Source of the DNA: Welwitschia mirabilis | Lineage: Eukaryota; Gnetophyta; Gnetopsida; Welwitschiales | Assembly (NCBI GenBank): GCA_051453625.1 | Contig: JBOZIK010000001.1 | Location: 79,870,765-79,932,082 of the forward strand | Length of the DNA: 61,318 bases | Direction: 5' to 3' | Shown here: positions 10,521 to 22,960 of the stretch, piece by piece | Layout: every line of letters starts with the position of its first letter | Position numbering within the stretch: the stretch's first letter is position 1 | The notes under the pieces: model-generated | The model's input: only the letters and a program-made list of their open reading frames with translations | Told to the model about the DNA's origin: nothing | Database searches by the model: none | Position numbers and translations under genes: made by a program

Positions 10521-11931
10521 AGATTCTTTCTTAGTTTTTTTCCCCTTGGTTTAAGTTATAAGACTACTTGATCATCTTTAACTTGATTTATGTTAGACTT
10601 TCATAGGTGTTCCTTGACTAAGTAATTTTTTACTTTGGGTTTTCATGTGATAAAGATTGGATTCAATCAATATTAATATATTAAAATATATTCAATCAAT
10701 CTTCTTGGTTATTTTATGATAAAATATTAATTATGTTAATTTGATGCTTACTTTCAATCATATACATTATTACTTTATGATTCCAATGGTTAATCAATGT
10801 TGTCAAAATGGGGAGCCTAAGTCAATGGAAAATAATAACAAAATAAAAAGTAAGAGGGAAATATTAAAAAAAAAAGAAAAAGAAAAAGAGAAAAAGAAAA
10901 AAACATAAAAATGAATTATCCTTTTGCAATTATATTATGATGTACTATCGTAAGCATACTAGGGCAAATTTTCCGAAGAGGGGCCTTTGATAGTATGATA
11001 TGGTAGCTATGGAAACTCTACTAGAGGGTTAGTTGGCCATGATCTAGCTTTTACTTGTGAGTCCTTATTCTCTTGGCAATGGTTTCACTCCCCTCATCAT
11101 AATGAATGGTGTTGTTCAACAATCCATTAGTTAAAACTCCTTTCACTCTGAAGCATAGACTTCATGAGCATATGAGTATATTAATTATTGCATGATATCT
11201 TATTAAAGTACTATGGTTGTCATAGCTGAAGAGGAATTGAATCATAGTCCAAACATGACTTGATACCTTGCTAAATATAATCAGTAGATATTGCCATTAT
11301 CATTGCCCTTTCAAATGGTATTCTATGACGTTTTACATTGAATCATGCATTTCTATATCAAGTAGCTTTATAACCTTACTAAGAAATTTTGTTAAGTTTG
11401 AATTTTAGGCAAAAAGTTAATCTTCTTCATGTTTTATCTTGTCCGTTTTTCTTTTTATCTTATTCTAATTTGAGGGTTCGTCTTCTCAAAGTCATTTTTC
11501 TTACCTCTTCCAAAATAATGTTTAGGACTTTATAATTTTCTAGTCTACTTGTTACATTGTTCACCACTTGATTATTATACATAAAATCAAATTAAATTTT
11601 GCCTTAACCATCTTTTTACATGATAGAATTAGTGCTCTCCTTTCTTTTAACAATCTCCCTTTTATAACCTCTTCGATCACTTAACCTTGCAATCATGAAA
11701 TTATTACCTTGCTTTACCTTTTCTTCATGATTTGTGCAACTTTTCTATGATTTTAAACTCAATGATTTATAACATGCATCAATTTCATTTATGCTTTTTC
11801 ATAGATGTATTTCACACATTATACTCTTAATTGAAAATGATATACATGTTTTGAGTTTCTTTCGTTAGTTGGCTCGCAACTTGTTATTTGCTTATTTTAT
11901 CAGGGACTGATAAATTCTAAGTGAGGGGCTA
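10521..11931 (+). other. 3' non-coding region of the second family A element
   Basis: The region includes a block (10945-11110) shared with 1240-1410 and, reversed, with 56040-56240. It has a purine-rich tract at 10864-10902 and ends in the polypurine tract AAGTGAGGGGCT (about 11919-11930). There is no env-like reading frame. The part from about 11250 onward is duplicated after the next gap. Confidence 0.5.
10864..10902 (+). repeat. A-rich purine tract
   Basis: Repeated AAAAAG units inside the 3' region. Low complexity, with no assigned role. Confidence 0.5.
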
Positions 11932-12167
11932 TGTTAAGATGCCAACTTGACCTATTTAATGCACTTGTGAAGTATATTTTCAGGTACTATTTATAGGTTT
12001 TTCTAGGGATTTTTGCAAATTCTACAAAGCTTCTATGCAGGCTAAAATATGCAATAATACTCCAAATAGGAAGTCATTTTTGGATAAAAACAACCAAAGA
12101 AAAATAATAAAGATATATTAAATATCCTCATTATCATGGGGATGATAGAGGGACAACAGCGTGTATG

Positions 12168-12205
12168 GTCATCCTCTTTATCATGGGAATGATGATTGGG
12201 ATGAC
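12168..12205 (+). promoter_or_regulatory. 38-bp nested palindrome, LTR copy
   Basis: Outer arms GTCATCC and GGATGAC are perfect complements. It starts 84 bp before the next module. Confidence 0.5.
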
Positions 12206-12251
12206 AGTCAGGTTTTTTAACACATGCAATGCATGAGTTGGCAGATGGTAT

Positions 12252-12289
12252 GTCATCCTCTATTTCGTGGGGATGACACGATGGATGAC
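12252..12289 (+). promoter_or_regulatory. 38-bp nested palindrome, LTR copy
   Basis: Outer arms GTCATCC and GGATGAC are perfect complements and the centre reads TTTCGTGGGGATGACA. It lies about 96 bp upstream of the TATA box. This is one of the best preserved modules. Confidence 0.5.
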
Positions 12290-12384
12290 ACTTAAAATTA
12301 TATGTAAAGTTAATTAAATTATCATGAAAGAATGTATTTAACTTGTACCTCTTCGTTTCACATCCTTTAGAGATGTATCCCAAC

Positions 12385-12395
12385 CTATAAATAAA
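12385..12395 (+). promoter_or_regulatory. LTR TATA box
   Basis: CTATAAATAAA lies between the palindromes and the conserved R segment, as in the other family A LTRs. Confidence 0.5.
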
Positions 12396-12588
12396 CCCCT
12401 TCAAACCTTATTTAAAATCATCTTTTACATTGACATTCTTATGCCATTTGAAGATTGTTGAAGGAAAGGTGATTCATCCTACTTATGAGAAGGACCACCT
12501 TGGTGTTAGGCAGAATCTTTCATTAAGGAGTTATTGTCATAAGTGGATGTACTTCAATTTCATTAATAAGAGTATTAATTGAATTGAA

Positions 12589-12688
12589 NNNNNNNNNNNN
12601 NNNNNNNNNNNNNNNNNNNNNNNNNNNNNNNNNNNNNNNNNNNNNNNNNNNNNNNNNNNNNNNNNNNNNNNNNNNNNNNNNNNNNNNN
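12589..12688. other. assembly gap, 100 N
   Basis: A standard-size gap. The sequence after it restarts inside material homologous to 11250 onward. Confidence 0.5.
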
Positions 12689-13372
12689 TCCAAACATGAC
12701 TTGATACTTTCTAAATATAATCATTAAATATTGTCATCATCACTGCCCTTTCGAATGATATTCTATGGCATTCTCCATTGAATCATGCATTTTTATTTCA
12801 AGTAGCTTTATAACCTTAATAAGAAATTTTTCTAAGTTTAAATTTTAGGTAAAAGCTAATCTTCTTCATGTTCTATCTTGCACATTTTTCTTTGTGTTTT
12901 ATCTTATTTTGTAGATTTGTTTTCTCAATGTCTTTTTTTGACCTTTTCCAAAATAATGTTTAGGACTTTGCCATTTTTTAATCTACTTGTTAGCTTTTTT
13001 ATCACTTTATTATTATACATAAAATCAAATATTAACCTCTACCTTGACCATCCTTTTACATGATAGTATTAATTCTTTCTTTTCTTTTAACAATCTTCCT
13101 TTTTATAACTTCATTTGCCACTTAACCTTATAATCATGAAATCTTATTCTACTTCACCTTTTCCACATGACTTATGTAAATTTCCTATGATGTTGAACTT
13201 AATGATTTATAATATACATCAATTTCACTTATGCTTTTTCATAGATGTATTTCACATGTTACACTCTTAATTCTAAATGATATACATTTTTTGAGTTTCT
13301 TTTCATCAGTTGGCGTGCAACTTATTATTTGCTTATGTTGTTAGGAACTGACAAATTCTAACTGAGGGGCTA
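12689..13372 (+). repeat. second copy of the 3' non-coding region
   Basis: Collinear with 11250-11931 (the first bases match CAAACATGACTTGATAC at 11254) with roughly 15 percent differences and small indels. It ends in the polypurine tract ACTGAGGGGCTA. The divergence argues for a real, old duplication or two related insertions rather than a simple assembly copy. Confidence 0.5.
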
Positions 13373-13562
13373 TGTTATAATGACAACTTGATCTATTTAA
13401 TACACTTGTGGAATACATTTTCAAGTAATATTGACTATTTTTTCTAGGGATTTATGCAAATTATACAATGCTTCTATATAGGTCAAAAGATGCAATAATT
13501 TCCCAAATAAGAAGATATTTTTGGATAATGATGAACCAAAGCAATTTGATGAAGATATATTA

Positions 13563-13600
13563 ATCATTCTCTATGTCGTGAAGATGACACAAGGGATAAC
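13563..13600 (+). promoter_or_regulatory. 38-bp nested palindrome, LTR copy
   Basis: A 38-bp module with decayed outer arms (ATCATTC and GGATAAC) and a clear inner TGTCGTG/GATGACA pair. Confidence 0.5.
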
Positions 13601-13698
13601 TATTAGAAAAGTATGGTCATCCTCTGTGTCATGAGGTGATGATTAAGATGAAAGTCTACTTTTTCGACATGTGCTAAGCATTTGTTCATAGATATGGT

Positions 13699-13736
13699 GT
13701 CATCCTCTTTGTCATGAAGATGATACAAGGGATGAA
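13699..13736 (+). promoter_or_regulatory. 38-bp nested palindrome, LTR copy
   Basis: Outer arms GTCATCC and GGATGAA, start 83 bp after the preceding module and 94 bp upstream of the end of the TATA interval. Confidence 0.5.
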
Positions 13737-13830
13737 ACTTGAAATAAATTGTAAATTTAATTCAATTATTATGAAATTGTAGATCTAACTCACACCTCTT
13801 TGTTTCACACACTTTATCAACCTGTCCCAA

Positions 13831-13840
13831 CCTATAAATA
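13831..13840 (+). promoter_or_regulatory. LTR TATA box
   Basis: CCTATAAATA sits in the same position relative to the palindromes as the box at 12385. Confidence 0.5.
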
Positions 13841-14410
13841 GGCCCTTTTAGATGCTATTGATCATCAACCTTTATTATCTACATTCTTGTGATAGTTGAA
13901 TATTGTTGAAGGCAAGGAGATCATCCTACTTGTAAGAAGAACCACCTTTGTATTAGGCAAAGAATCTTTCATTAAGGGGTTATTGTCGTAAGTGGATGTA
14001 CTTCAATTTCATTAATGAAAGTATTAAATTAATTAAAATACTTTCAAATGTTTTAGTATTATTTCTTATAGCTTATCTTAATTGCAATTTAAGTAACATG
14101 AATTTGTAGTTGACATAGGTTATAAGGATAGATCTAAGTGACGGTATATTAGAAGTTTAATTAATTCATTAAATTAGAATTTCATTCATTACATTGCATT
14201 TTATTTCATTCCATTACATTGTATTCTAGATTCATCTTTGCATTGTTTAATTCCATTTTCTATAAAGCAAATATAAAATTCTCTTCTCTCTAAATCAAGG
14301 TTCTAAATTCTCTTTTAGAAGTCTTTTCTAAGTATATGACATTTGGGTTGATCCCACTATACAAATGTGTATTATGTGGAATTAGATTATTATCTTTTTC
14401 AAATATTGCA

Positions 14411-16999
14411 AGTTAAACTTGATCTTTAGAATATTGGAATTGAAAACACAAATATTCATCATAATAGAAGTATACTTAAAGCATAATTATTAGGTATAAA
14501 TCTTTATCAAAGATTTATATGTCTATATTATAGGTTAATATAATAAGTAATAAGCCAAAGGCTATTTATGTTACTTAAACAACTAAAGTGAAAACACTTA
14601 GAAGCATACACATTTAAGGCAAGATAAAGAGAAAAGGTAAAAGAGGTATTTCTATAAATAAAATATTATTTATAGGTAATTTAACTTAAATATACAAATA
14701 TAAACATATATTTTATACTTAAATGTCCTATAAAATTTTATGTAACAATTTTTCTATTATATAAAACATTAGTTATAACATTTTTGAGTTGTAAGGAAAC
14801 ATTATAGTAAAAAATTAATAGTTAATTAATTATAAAGAAAAAATAAGTTATAGTAGTTTTTCATAAACTAGATACATAATAAAATCCTTATAATCTAACT
14901 TGAACTATATTGAAATTTTACAAATATTATTTCTAAGGTTGTCATTTAATGTTTAAAACTATTAAAGTTTCTAAAATTACAGTCCTACTGCACTATACTA
15001 AAATGATCATAACGTTTAAAATGCTTTGTTTTGTTAAATAATTAAAGTTGTTTTAAATTTTATTTAATTTTATACAATGTATAATGATCAAGTTCATAAT
15101 AATATTAATATATAGTTATAAAATCATAAATTAATTACTCACTAGTTTCTACATTTATTTTCTAATGTATTTTAACAAATAAATTTTCTAAAACTAAGTA
15201 CACACTATAAAAATTAATTTTTTTTACATTTTCATGTTCATAACATAACTCTAGATTTACAAGAGAGATTTCACTAATTTATACTTACTAATTAATAAGC
15301 TACATTATTTTTATCCTATGCTTCTATTTTGAAAATTTAACTTTTGCTAAAGAAAACATAGTAAAGGTCTAACAACTAACTATACAATAATTTAAATCAG
15401 TAAAATAATAAATACAATAAAAAATACTATTTATAATATAAATTTATTAAACAATACTAATTCAAATTAATTTAGAAAGAAAAATTAAATCAACTTACAA
15501 AATAATTTATGTTAAGCTTTAGGATTACCATGAAGAAGTACTAACCCAAAAATGATTTTTGAGGATTAGACTTTGCCCTTAGTAATATGAACCTACTACA
15601 TAATAGATAAATGTATAATATTAAAATAAACATAGATACTAAAATTTCTTTCTTTCTTTTTTTCTTTTTTCAATAGTGAGTCCCTTAATCACTTGGACAT
15701 AATCTTCCATTAGTAAACTCTATTACCAAGCACAAGATACCTCTCATATCTCCTAGCATCTTGGTTAGAGCTAATGGAAGGAAATAATATTTTATAACAT
15801 AATTGTAATAAAGCCATAAATAATTCATTATTACAATATGACATCATTTCATTAGAATCTTAAAAAGAAGAGTGAAAAGCTTTCTTAGGAAGATTAGCAA
15901 GTTCTTGGTACTTGAAGATTAATGAAGCTCTACTCTCAAGGGTTTATTAGATTTAAGATTTAAATATCCAAGTTTCATAAGAAATAGAATGAAATAAATA
16001 GAGAGAAAAGAATGAAATACATTTATATAGATAAATGAAAAGTATCTCATCTTTGCAAGATAGGAAAGAATCTCTATATAGAGATAAACAAAGGCACATA
16101 GCTTAAGATCATAATATCACAAGATTTAGCATTGATAAATGGGATAGGTGATAAGTAGCATTAGAGTACAAAAAGCTATTATATTTATTATTGATGCAAT
16201 AGGTTAAGTAATCTTTTTGATTTAATAAGCAAGGTTAATTACATGCATCATTTTGTCATCCTATATCTTTCTTAATTCTATATAGGATTCTAACTAAGTT
16301 TAATTCATCCAAGACATGCATAAAAATAATAAATTCATAAATGTCAAAATTGCCATGTGGCATAATGAGATAACCTCTTTATTCTAGTTAAAAAATAATA
16401 TGTATGCTACAAACCAAGATCCTTATACATCTCAAGAAGATAAAAGTCATAGTATAGTAAATCTATTCATTTATCATTCTTGATTCTAGGTAAGAGTGAT
16501 TGTACTTATTCATATTATTATTTATTTCATAATGCATAAAACCTATTAGTCATCTAATATAAGGATGAAAATGTCTATTTATAATATATTAAACATATCA
16601 CATTTATTAAGAATTTAAATCAGTAAATAAGATTAAAAAATATATTATCATGTCCTTTTAAAATTTCTAATTCATTAGTTTTATCATGTCATTTTAATTC
16701 CTTATATAATAGAGTCATCTAATTTTAAAAGTTTTAATAGCTTTTTCCATAAAAACGTTCTAACATAATTTTTATCATTTTCATTGTAAATTATGAAAAT
16801 TACGAACTAAGATTAATTTAGAATGCCATCTCATTTTGATAAGACCTTAAAATGAGGATAATTAATATTTTGATTAAAAGCTTAATATACTTAATATCTA
16901 AGTAACTAAGATTTATCAAATATGGTATGTGACAAAATCAATACCAATTTTGAACATAATAGATACATTATAAGAAGTAAAAGCCATTAGGTATAACTT
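14411..16999. other. AT-rich sequence, unassigned
   Basis: About 2.6 kb with no recognisable protein motif. A minus-strand TATATAAATG (about 16020-16035) followed by a pyrimidine-rich stretch looks promoter- or LTR-like, but nothing else supports a gene. It may be decayed sequence belonging to the copia fragment at 17000-18087. Confidence 0.5.
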
Positions 17000-18060
17000 C
17001 TTTTATTTTCTCCTTCATCTTTATATGAGTTATCATCACTATCTAAAGTAGTCATATTGTACTTCTTCCTAGTATTCTTTGATGTCATCATCTTTTTATT
17101 ATGTGGAGATTCAATAGTCACATGATAAAATTATTTACTTGCATAACATTAGGTATACTTTTTCCTTAATCTACCCTTATATTTAGAGGATGATGCTTCA
17201 TGTTACTTCTTATTTCTCCACTTCTTACCTATTAATATTTTTATGAACATTGTGGTAAATAAGGCTAAATATTCATTCATTTGAAAATTAGATCAAAATA
17301 TCATGAGGTATAAGTATCAATTCTAGTTTTAGAAGAATGATTTTAAGTAACACTTAAGACCATATCTTTCTCATCATTACCTTCATGAAGATGCCTTAAT
17401 TGTAAGTTAATGATATTACTTACTATCCCTTATAGATTAATCTTATTAATGTTTATAATATTTTCAATTGAACTTACTTTATTTTCATATGTCTTTTATA
17501 CTAATCTTAAATTTTTTTTGGCAATATGACCAGTTTAAATTGTTTCTTTAAGCCTCAATAGATCATTAACTATATTCATTAGCTTATTGTTGAATTCAAT
17601 GAAGGTCTCATCTTCTTTCATCCTTATTTACTTAAATTGTATCATGATCATCTATTTTTTTATATTTTTAATCTAGTTTTTTTTTTCATGGATCATCTAC
17701 AAAGAGTCCCAAATTTATTTAGTAGTAAAAAAATTTTCTTATATTGTTGTAGTCATTTAGATTCATCTCATAATAGATTACATTTATACTTTCTTATTTA
17801 GTATTACATGACCCTTCTATTCATTCATCTATTAATTCTTTCTTTGATGAAAATAATGTTTCTACCATTTACCTCATCTGTTATCATTAGTTAAATGAAT
17901 ATTTTCTTCACTATGATCTAGTAGTTAAAATTCATGTATCCAATAAAAACTCACATCTTTAATATTTAAAACTTATAGTTTTCATAACTAAAGTAGTAAG
18001 AATGATTTATTGGTTAAGTTTGAATTTATGATTTTCTATTAAACAAACAAAAAGTGGAAA
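17000..18060 (-). pseudogene. Ty1/copia gag remnant
   Basis: On the minus strand the pieces recall plant copia gag. An AWD/LKEEYEG-type central region is badly broken. It is followed by a segment reading about K-H-E-D-E-T-F-I-E-F-N-N-K-L-M-N-I-V (17550-17620). After that come a Lys-rich stretch with a decayed zinc-knuckle region and the acidic end KKYNMTTLDSDD (about 17040-17075). Stops occur throughout. The gag follows directly after a primer-site-like sequence at 18076-18087, which supports its orientation. Element class is moderately sure; lineage is not assigned. Confidence 0.5.
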
Positions 18061-18075
18061 AATATCCCTACTAAA

Positions 18076-18087
18076 GCTCAAATACTA
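18076..18087 (-). other. degenerate copia primer binding site
   Basis: The minus strand reads TAGTATTTGAGC, close to TGGTATCAGAGC, the site complementary to initiator tRNA-Met used by most plant copia elements. It lies between an LTR-like end and the gag remnant. Confidence 0.5.
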
Positions 18088-18450
18088 ATTATTAGAATTA
18101 ACTGTCTTAGATGAGAGGGGTAAACATGATAGCTATGTATAATTTTTAATTTTACCTATTTAATAAATGTGACATACTTTAACGTATGATAACATACAAG
18201 AACTACATCAATTTAGCTATCAAATAGATAAAATTGTGAACCAAAACAATGTATAATAAAGAGCATAACAGAATTACAAATAATATAGAAAAGAAGTTTT
18301 TTTCCTTTTTATTGATAAGTGAAGGATCTAACACTCTAATAAGACTTTCTTATAGTTTTCAAACATAGAAAAGATTTTATGAAAATCCTTAGCCTTTAAG
18401 AAAGCTTAAAAACTCCTACTATAATATGTAGATATAGTAATTAAAGGAAG
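18088..18450 (-). repeat. possible copia LTR end
   Basis: Plus-strand ATTAGAATTAACTGTCTTAG then ATGAGAGGGGTAAA (18091-18124) resembles the end of plant copia LTRs next to the primer site. The other LTR boundary could not be found, so the stated end is arbitrary. Confidence 0.5.
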
Positions 18451-21400
18451 TTGGTAAAGAAAATATAGAAAGCATGTATTTTTATAATTTAAGCCCAATC
18501 ATCAAAGATGAAAACAAATCTTAACTATTATAATAGTGTCCTTATTAATAAGTGATAGCTGAGTGCATAGTAGTTGATTCCTTCATAAGAACTAGTTAAC
18601 ACCTTAGCTAGTAAATACTAGTTCATGGATAATAAACCTTTAGATAAAATACTATAAAATTTTAAAGTCTATGAGTTATTTACCCATTAGAGTGCCTACT
18701 AAGCATATAATAACAAAAAATAATTATCTTTTAATAGGTGATCAAACCCTCTATTATATATGGTTAATTACTTGATCAACTTCCATTAACTATAGTATGC
18801 GATTAAAATTTAAGTAATATTTAATTAATCACTTAACAATTCTATTCCTTCAATTTTATGGTCTCTTATTGAGCTCTCTATTTAACTAATCTTCTAGGTA
18901 ATATAGACTTATGCTTGATTAACATTTACCTTTGCATATAAAAGCAGCATACTTCATTTATATTTTTTAAGAATAGATAAAGAATTAACATTATTTTAAT
19001 AATAGATTTAATTTTTCATCAATAGAAAATTATAAAGTATAACAAATGTTTTTCTAAATGTATTTGATTGCTTGAATGATTAAACCTTAATTTTAGCTAG
19101 TGAAACTACTTACTACATTAATTTAGTTTAAATTTAATATTAAAAAGTTAACATTAAATCATATCTTGTCTAAACCTTTTTATTATTAATGAGTGATAGA
19201 ACCCCTCAAAATTCTTAATCAATTTCATGTTGTTGATCTTACATCCTTGAATTAAAACTTAACTTTACCCATCTTAAATCTTTCTTAATTAGTTTTTTTT
19301 TCATGTTAAAGATTCTATGAATCATCTAATTCCTATAGCAATCATGCACTATACTAAATAATCTTAATTTTAATTCTTTATATCATTAATAAATAATCTA
19401 AAGATACAATAATTCTCTCTTTATCATTAATGACATTAAATGTTTCTATTAGGATTTTTATAAACTTTAAGCTCCCTATAGAACTCGGACTCCCATACAT
19501 AGTCTATATATAAAAATATAAAATCATAAGAAGAAAATGACTTATTCTAAAAGGCATACTTGGGGGAATTAATAATTGTATTAAAAGAATGAAAATGATG
19601 TACAACTATTTAAGTAATAGCAAACTTTGTATTCATAACATAAATATGATCATTTTCTAATCTAGATTGACTATATCTACTTCAATTATAATGGTATTTG
19701 ATAAAACATAGATGCAATATATAAAAGAAATAGTTAGAGAAAATATAAGCATATCATTAAATATTTATAATAATATTATAAAAAATGCACACATATGTAG
19801 TTAATTAACTGAATAATTATAAAAGAAAAATCCTGTGATATATTGAGCTAATACTAAAAGTTATGTATTAAGTCAAATAAAGATACATATCATATAATAT
19901 ATACCTAATAAATATTATAAACCATAAATTATTTTTACTCTCTTCTTTTATTATTAATGATAATGGTAGAAATACAACAATGAAGATTACATATTATAAT
20001 AAAAAATGAAGTTTTTGAAATATTATCTAAGATAAGTATAAATATAAAAAATGTATTAATTAAAATACTAATTTGACTTAATGTTAATACCATAAAGAAT
20101 CACTACATCACCAAATAATGGATAATTCTAAGATGTAGGCATTACTAATAGCTTAGTCATAATATGTGAAACATATGGAGATGAAATGCTACTAAACTAT
20201 AGTAATTTCCTAATATTGTAAATAGTGGAATTAATGATATTTATGGCAAATTATTTTATTGTTACTATGGTGATATTAAGAAGGTTATATGAGAGGCATA
20301 TCCTTCACTTTATTCCTTATCCTTTTCTTTCTTTTCCTCCTCTTACTTGATGGAACTCCTAGAAAAATCTAACTATGGAGTGGTCTCTAGTATCTCTAAA
20401 AATGTGATCTCAAGAGAGGAGTATTTACTAATATCACTTTGTTATATAATATCTCACACATCTTTTACACCATGGCATATGTAATAATATCCATAATCTT
20501 ACTTAAATATGAATGTAAAAATAGATTGTATTAATTTCAAAACAAGATTTTTATTTTCCTTATATCACATAGCTAATGACTAAGGTATGAGTGGATGTAG
20601 ACAAAGGAATATAAACTAAGAGGTTTATATGGATATAAAATGTGAAATTTTATTGAGATAGTAATACTATTAACTTCTTACATAATATCATGACGAAGAT
20701 ACCATACTTTAATTTCTAGTTTTTATATAGGAAATTATGCATTATATATTTAAATATAATCATTAATCCATTTATTAGAGCCTATATATATTTAATTTAA
20801 GAACTTAACATAATAAAATATTACTTTAACTCAATGTCCAATAAGTGAAAGGAGTATGTAGTCAAACATGAGATGAAGAACTTAATATAGTATAGTAAGA
20901 TATTTGACTAAAAAGGATGTAGTAGTTTTCCATTTAAATTATTATCTATAGAGGTTATATACATGGTTAAATCATGAAGGATAGGCAAAACTTATTAAAT
21001 ATCAAATCATATTATTTACCTATTAGTATATCTATTACCTTTGCAATGATAGAGTAATTAGTTTAAATTCCTACCCCTAAGATCTTTATCTTGAGAATGT
21101 TATCTTAACTCAAAATCATATTAGCATTGAGATAGAATAGTCCCACCACTTCTGCCATAACTTCTAGGGAAGAATTAGTAATGGTAATTCACTACTAATA
21201 ATGAATGATATTAACAATAGGATTGGTGAGAGATTTAAATGTGTTTATTTTGATTTCCTTTTAAAAAGCCCAATTTTAGTTTAAAAAGTATTTGAACATT
21301 TTATTTTTAAATACTGATCTACCCATGAAAATAGATCTACTTATCTTATTATTAAAGGGAATTCTTTAACTTGTTTATCTTTAGAATCATGAGGGCAACA

Positions 21401-22539
21401 TCCTCTTATCCTAAGTATCATATCTACACTTAATATGCTATGTTAGCTCTTTGTAAGGAGAAAATATAACATATAAGAATTACAAATGATAATTGTGTCA
21501 TTAAATTATAATCCTTTTTATTTTTTAAATAAAGATCCATTATAGATATGAAAAGAAATTTGTAAAGTTAAAGGATTAGTTTATTTAAACAAGTAAATTT
21601 ATAATAATCATTTTTCATACAATCTTGAAGTAGAAAAAGTTAGAAATTAAAAAGAAAGATTAAATCTAAATAGAAATATAGCAATTTTGTAGAATTAGTT
21701 AAAATAATCAAGAAGAAGATAAGAATATAGTAAGCGGTATAAATATTTAAAAAGTTTGATAAGAGATGTTAAACCTTAGGTTTAATACAAATAAATGAGA
21801 ATATTTAATAAATTACTTAAAAATGATCATATTTTAAGTATTTTTATTACAATTTTGAAAAATATCAATGATTCTACAATATATATGTGACATTTAATGA
21901 AACATTAATCAAGAAATTCAAAGTCTTAGGTTTATAAAGTTTTTGAAAAAAAAGCATACCTTTAATTTTATTAAATAAATCTATATTTAATGATGAGAAA
22001 TATGACGAAGAAAGTATTAAAGGGCATGAAAATACCATGAAGAAGTCCAAATAGAGATGAATTAAATATTTGATGGTGATATGTAATAAAGAGAGTTAAA
22101 ACATAAAAACAAAAAAAGCCCTAGGGTGAATTAATAATTTCTCTAAAATATGCATGGTGTTAGTTAATTCATAGGATTAGAAATTTATCATTTAGATAAG
22201 AAAATAATAATTTTAAAATTAATAAAGTTAACCCACTAAGAATAATAATTTATTACCTACTTATTTTAATAGGTTATAGAATGAACTGAATAGAGATGAA
22301 TTAGTCATCTATACAATTGTATTCAACTAGAGGTGTCAAAAGAATAATTACAAAAAACATTAAATGCATTAAGATAAATTAGTAAAGTATAGGTTTTTTA
22401 CTAAGTAGGGATTGAAAAACATTATAAATGAAAATTATAAATAATAAGATTATAATTTTAAATAAGACTTAAATAAGGAAGAATTAAGAAAAGTAAGATA
22501 TGTATAAGATAAGGTTAAGAAAAAATAAAAATTCGAACA
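18451..22539. other. AT-rich sequence, unassigned
   Basis: About 4.1 kb of extreme AT content between two copia fragments on the same strand. It probably contains one or two decayed copia LTRs (the AGGGTGAATTAATAA stretch near 22120 and the GGGGGAATTAATAA stretch near 19562 are LTR-like), but I could not pair them. No gene was seen. Confidence 0.5.
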
Positions 22540-22960
22540 TGATCTAAGATTGAGAGATTTTCATCAAATTTTTAAAAAAAACAATTATATGGTAAAGATT
22601 TAGTGAGAATGTCTACTAATTATTACTCCATAAAATTTATTCAAGATATATGTATTTATTTTGTACATGGTTATAAATAAAGTGATGTATAATATTAATG
22701 TGTTTTATTTCTAATGTAAAACAATATCCTCAGAGATGTTTATAGTGCTAGATTTATCAAAATGCATAGGAGTGTCTAATTCATGCATGCTAATATAATT
22801 TAAATCATGTTTAATTCATAAATTTCTACTATATAACTATTATATAATACATATTCAACCTTGATAGTAAATAATGTAACTGGGTTTATACCTTACTACC
22901 CTAGCTAACTATGCATACTTCTAAAAATAAAAAATTAATGATACTTTTAAAGTCTTTTTT
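22540..22960 (-). pseudogene. Ty1/copia RNase H C-terminal remnant
   Basis: Minus-strand translation gives pieces of the copia RNase H end: an IKVEYVLY-like segment for the AEAEY motif, then SSTINISEDIVLH, RNKTH and finally DIFTKSLP (about 22590-22610). These align in order with the CDN-SAI-SKNPVLH-R-KHI and DILTKPL motifs of the family. Many stops. The upstream RT is absent: about 150 bp later the LTR of family B begins. This is a 3' fragment whose own LTR should lie below 22540. Confidence 0.5.

Larger units (their letters stand above)
11932..12588 (+). repeat. family A LTR, 5' part, cut by a gap
   Basis: Starts TGTTAAGATGCC directly after the polypurine tract. It carries palindromes at about 12120-12157, 12168-12205 and 12252-12289, a TATA box CTATAAATAAA at 12385-12395, and the R-region segment CTTGGTGTTAGGC (12510-12522). 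The LTR 3' end is lost in the gap. Confidence 0.5.
13373..14410 (+). repeat. family A LTR, second copy
   Basis: Starts TGTTATAATGAC and ends near ATATTGCA at 14410. It has 38-bp palindromes at 13563-13600, 13616-13653 and 13699-13736, a TATA box CCTATAAATA at 13831-13840, and the R segment with TTAGGCAAAGAATC. A simple ATT/CATT-rich stretch (14160-14240) matches one at 57530-57600 in the LTR at 56414. No primer site follows, as expected for a 3' LTR. About 1038 bp. Confidence 0.5.

Noticed and set aside
12120-12289. Regularly spaced palindromes as a CRISPR array
   Set aside because: The units differ strongly, the spacing varies from about 48 to 115 bp, there are no cas genes, and the sequence is plant retroelement LTR.
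12042-12404. 120-codon minus-strand frame with CHPSCHPH and DCHPNHHSH, looking like a Cys/His metal-binding protein
   Set aside because: The Cys-His-Pro wording comes from translating the GGATGAC palindromes of the LTR; the frame is not kept in the sister LTR at 13373-14410.
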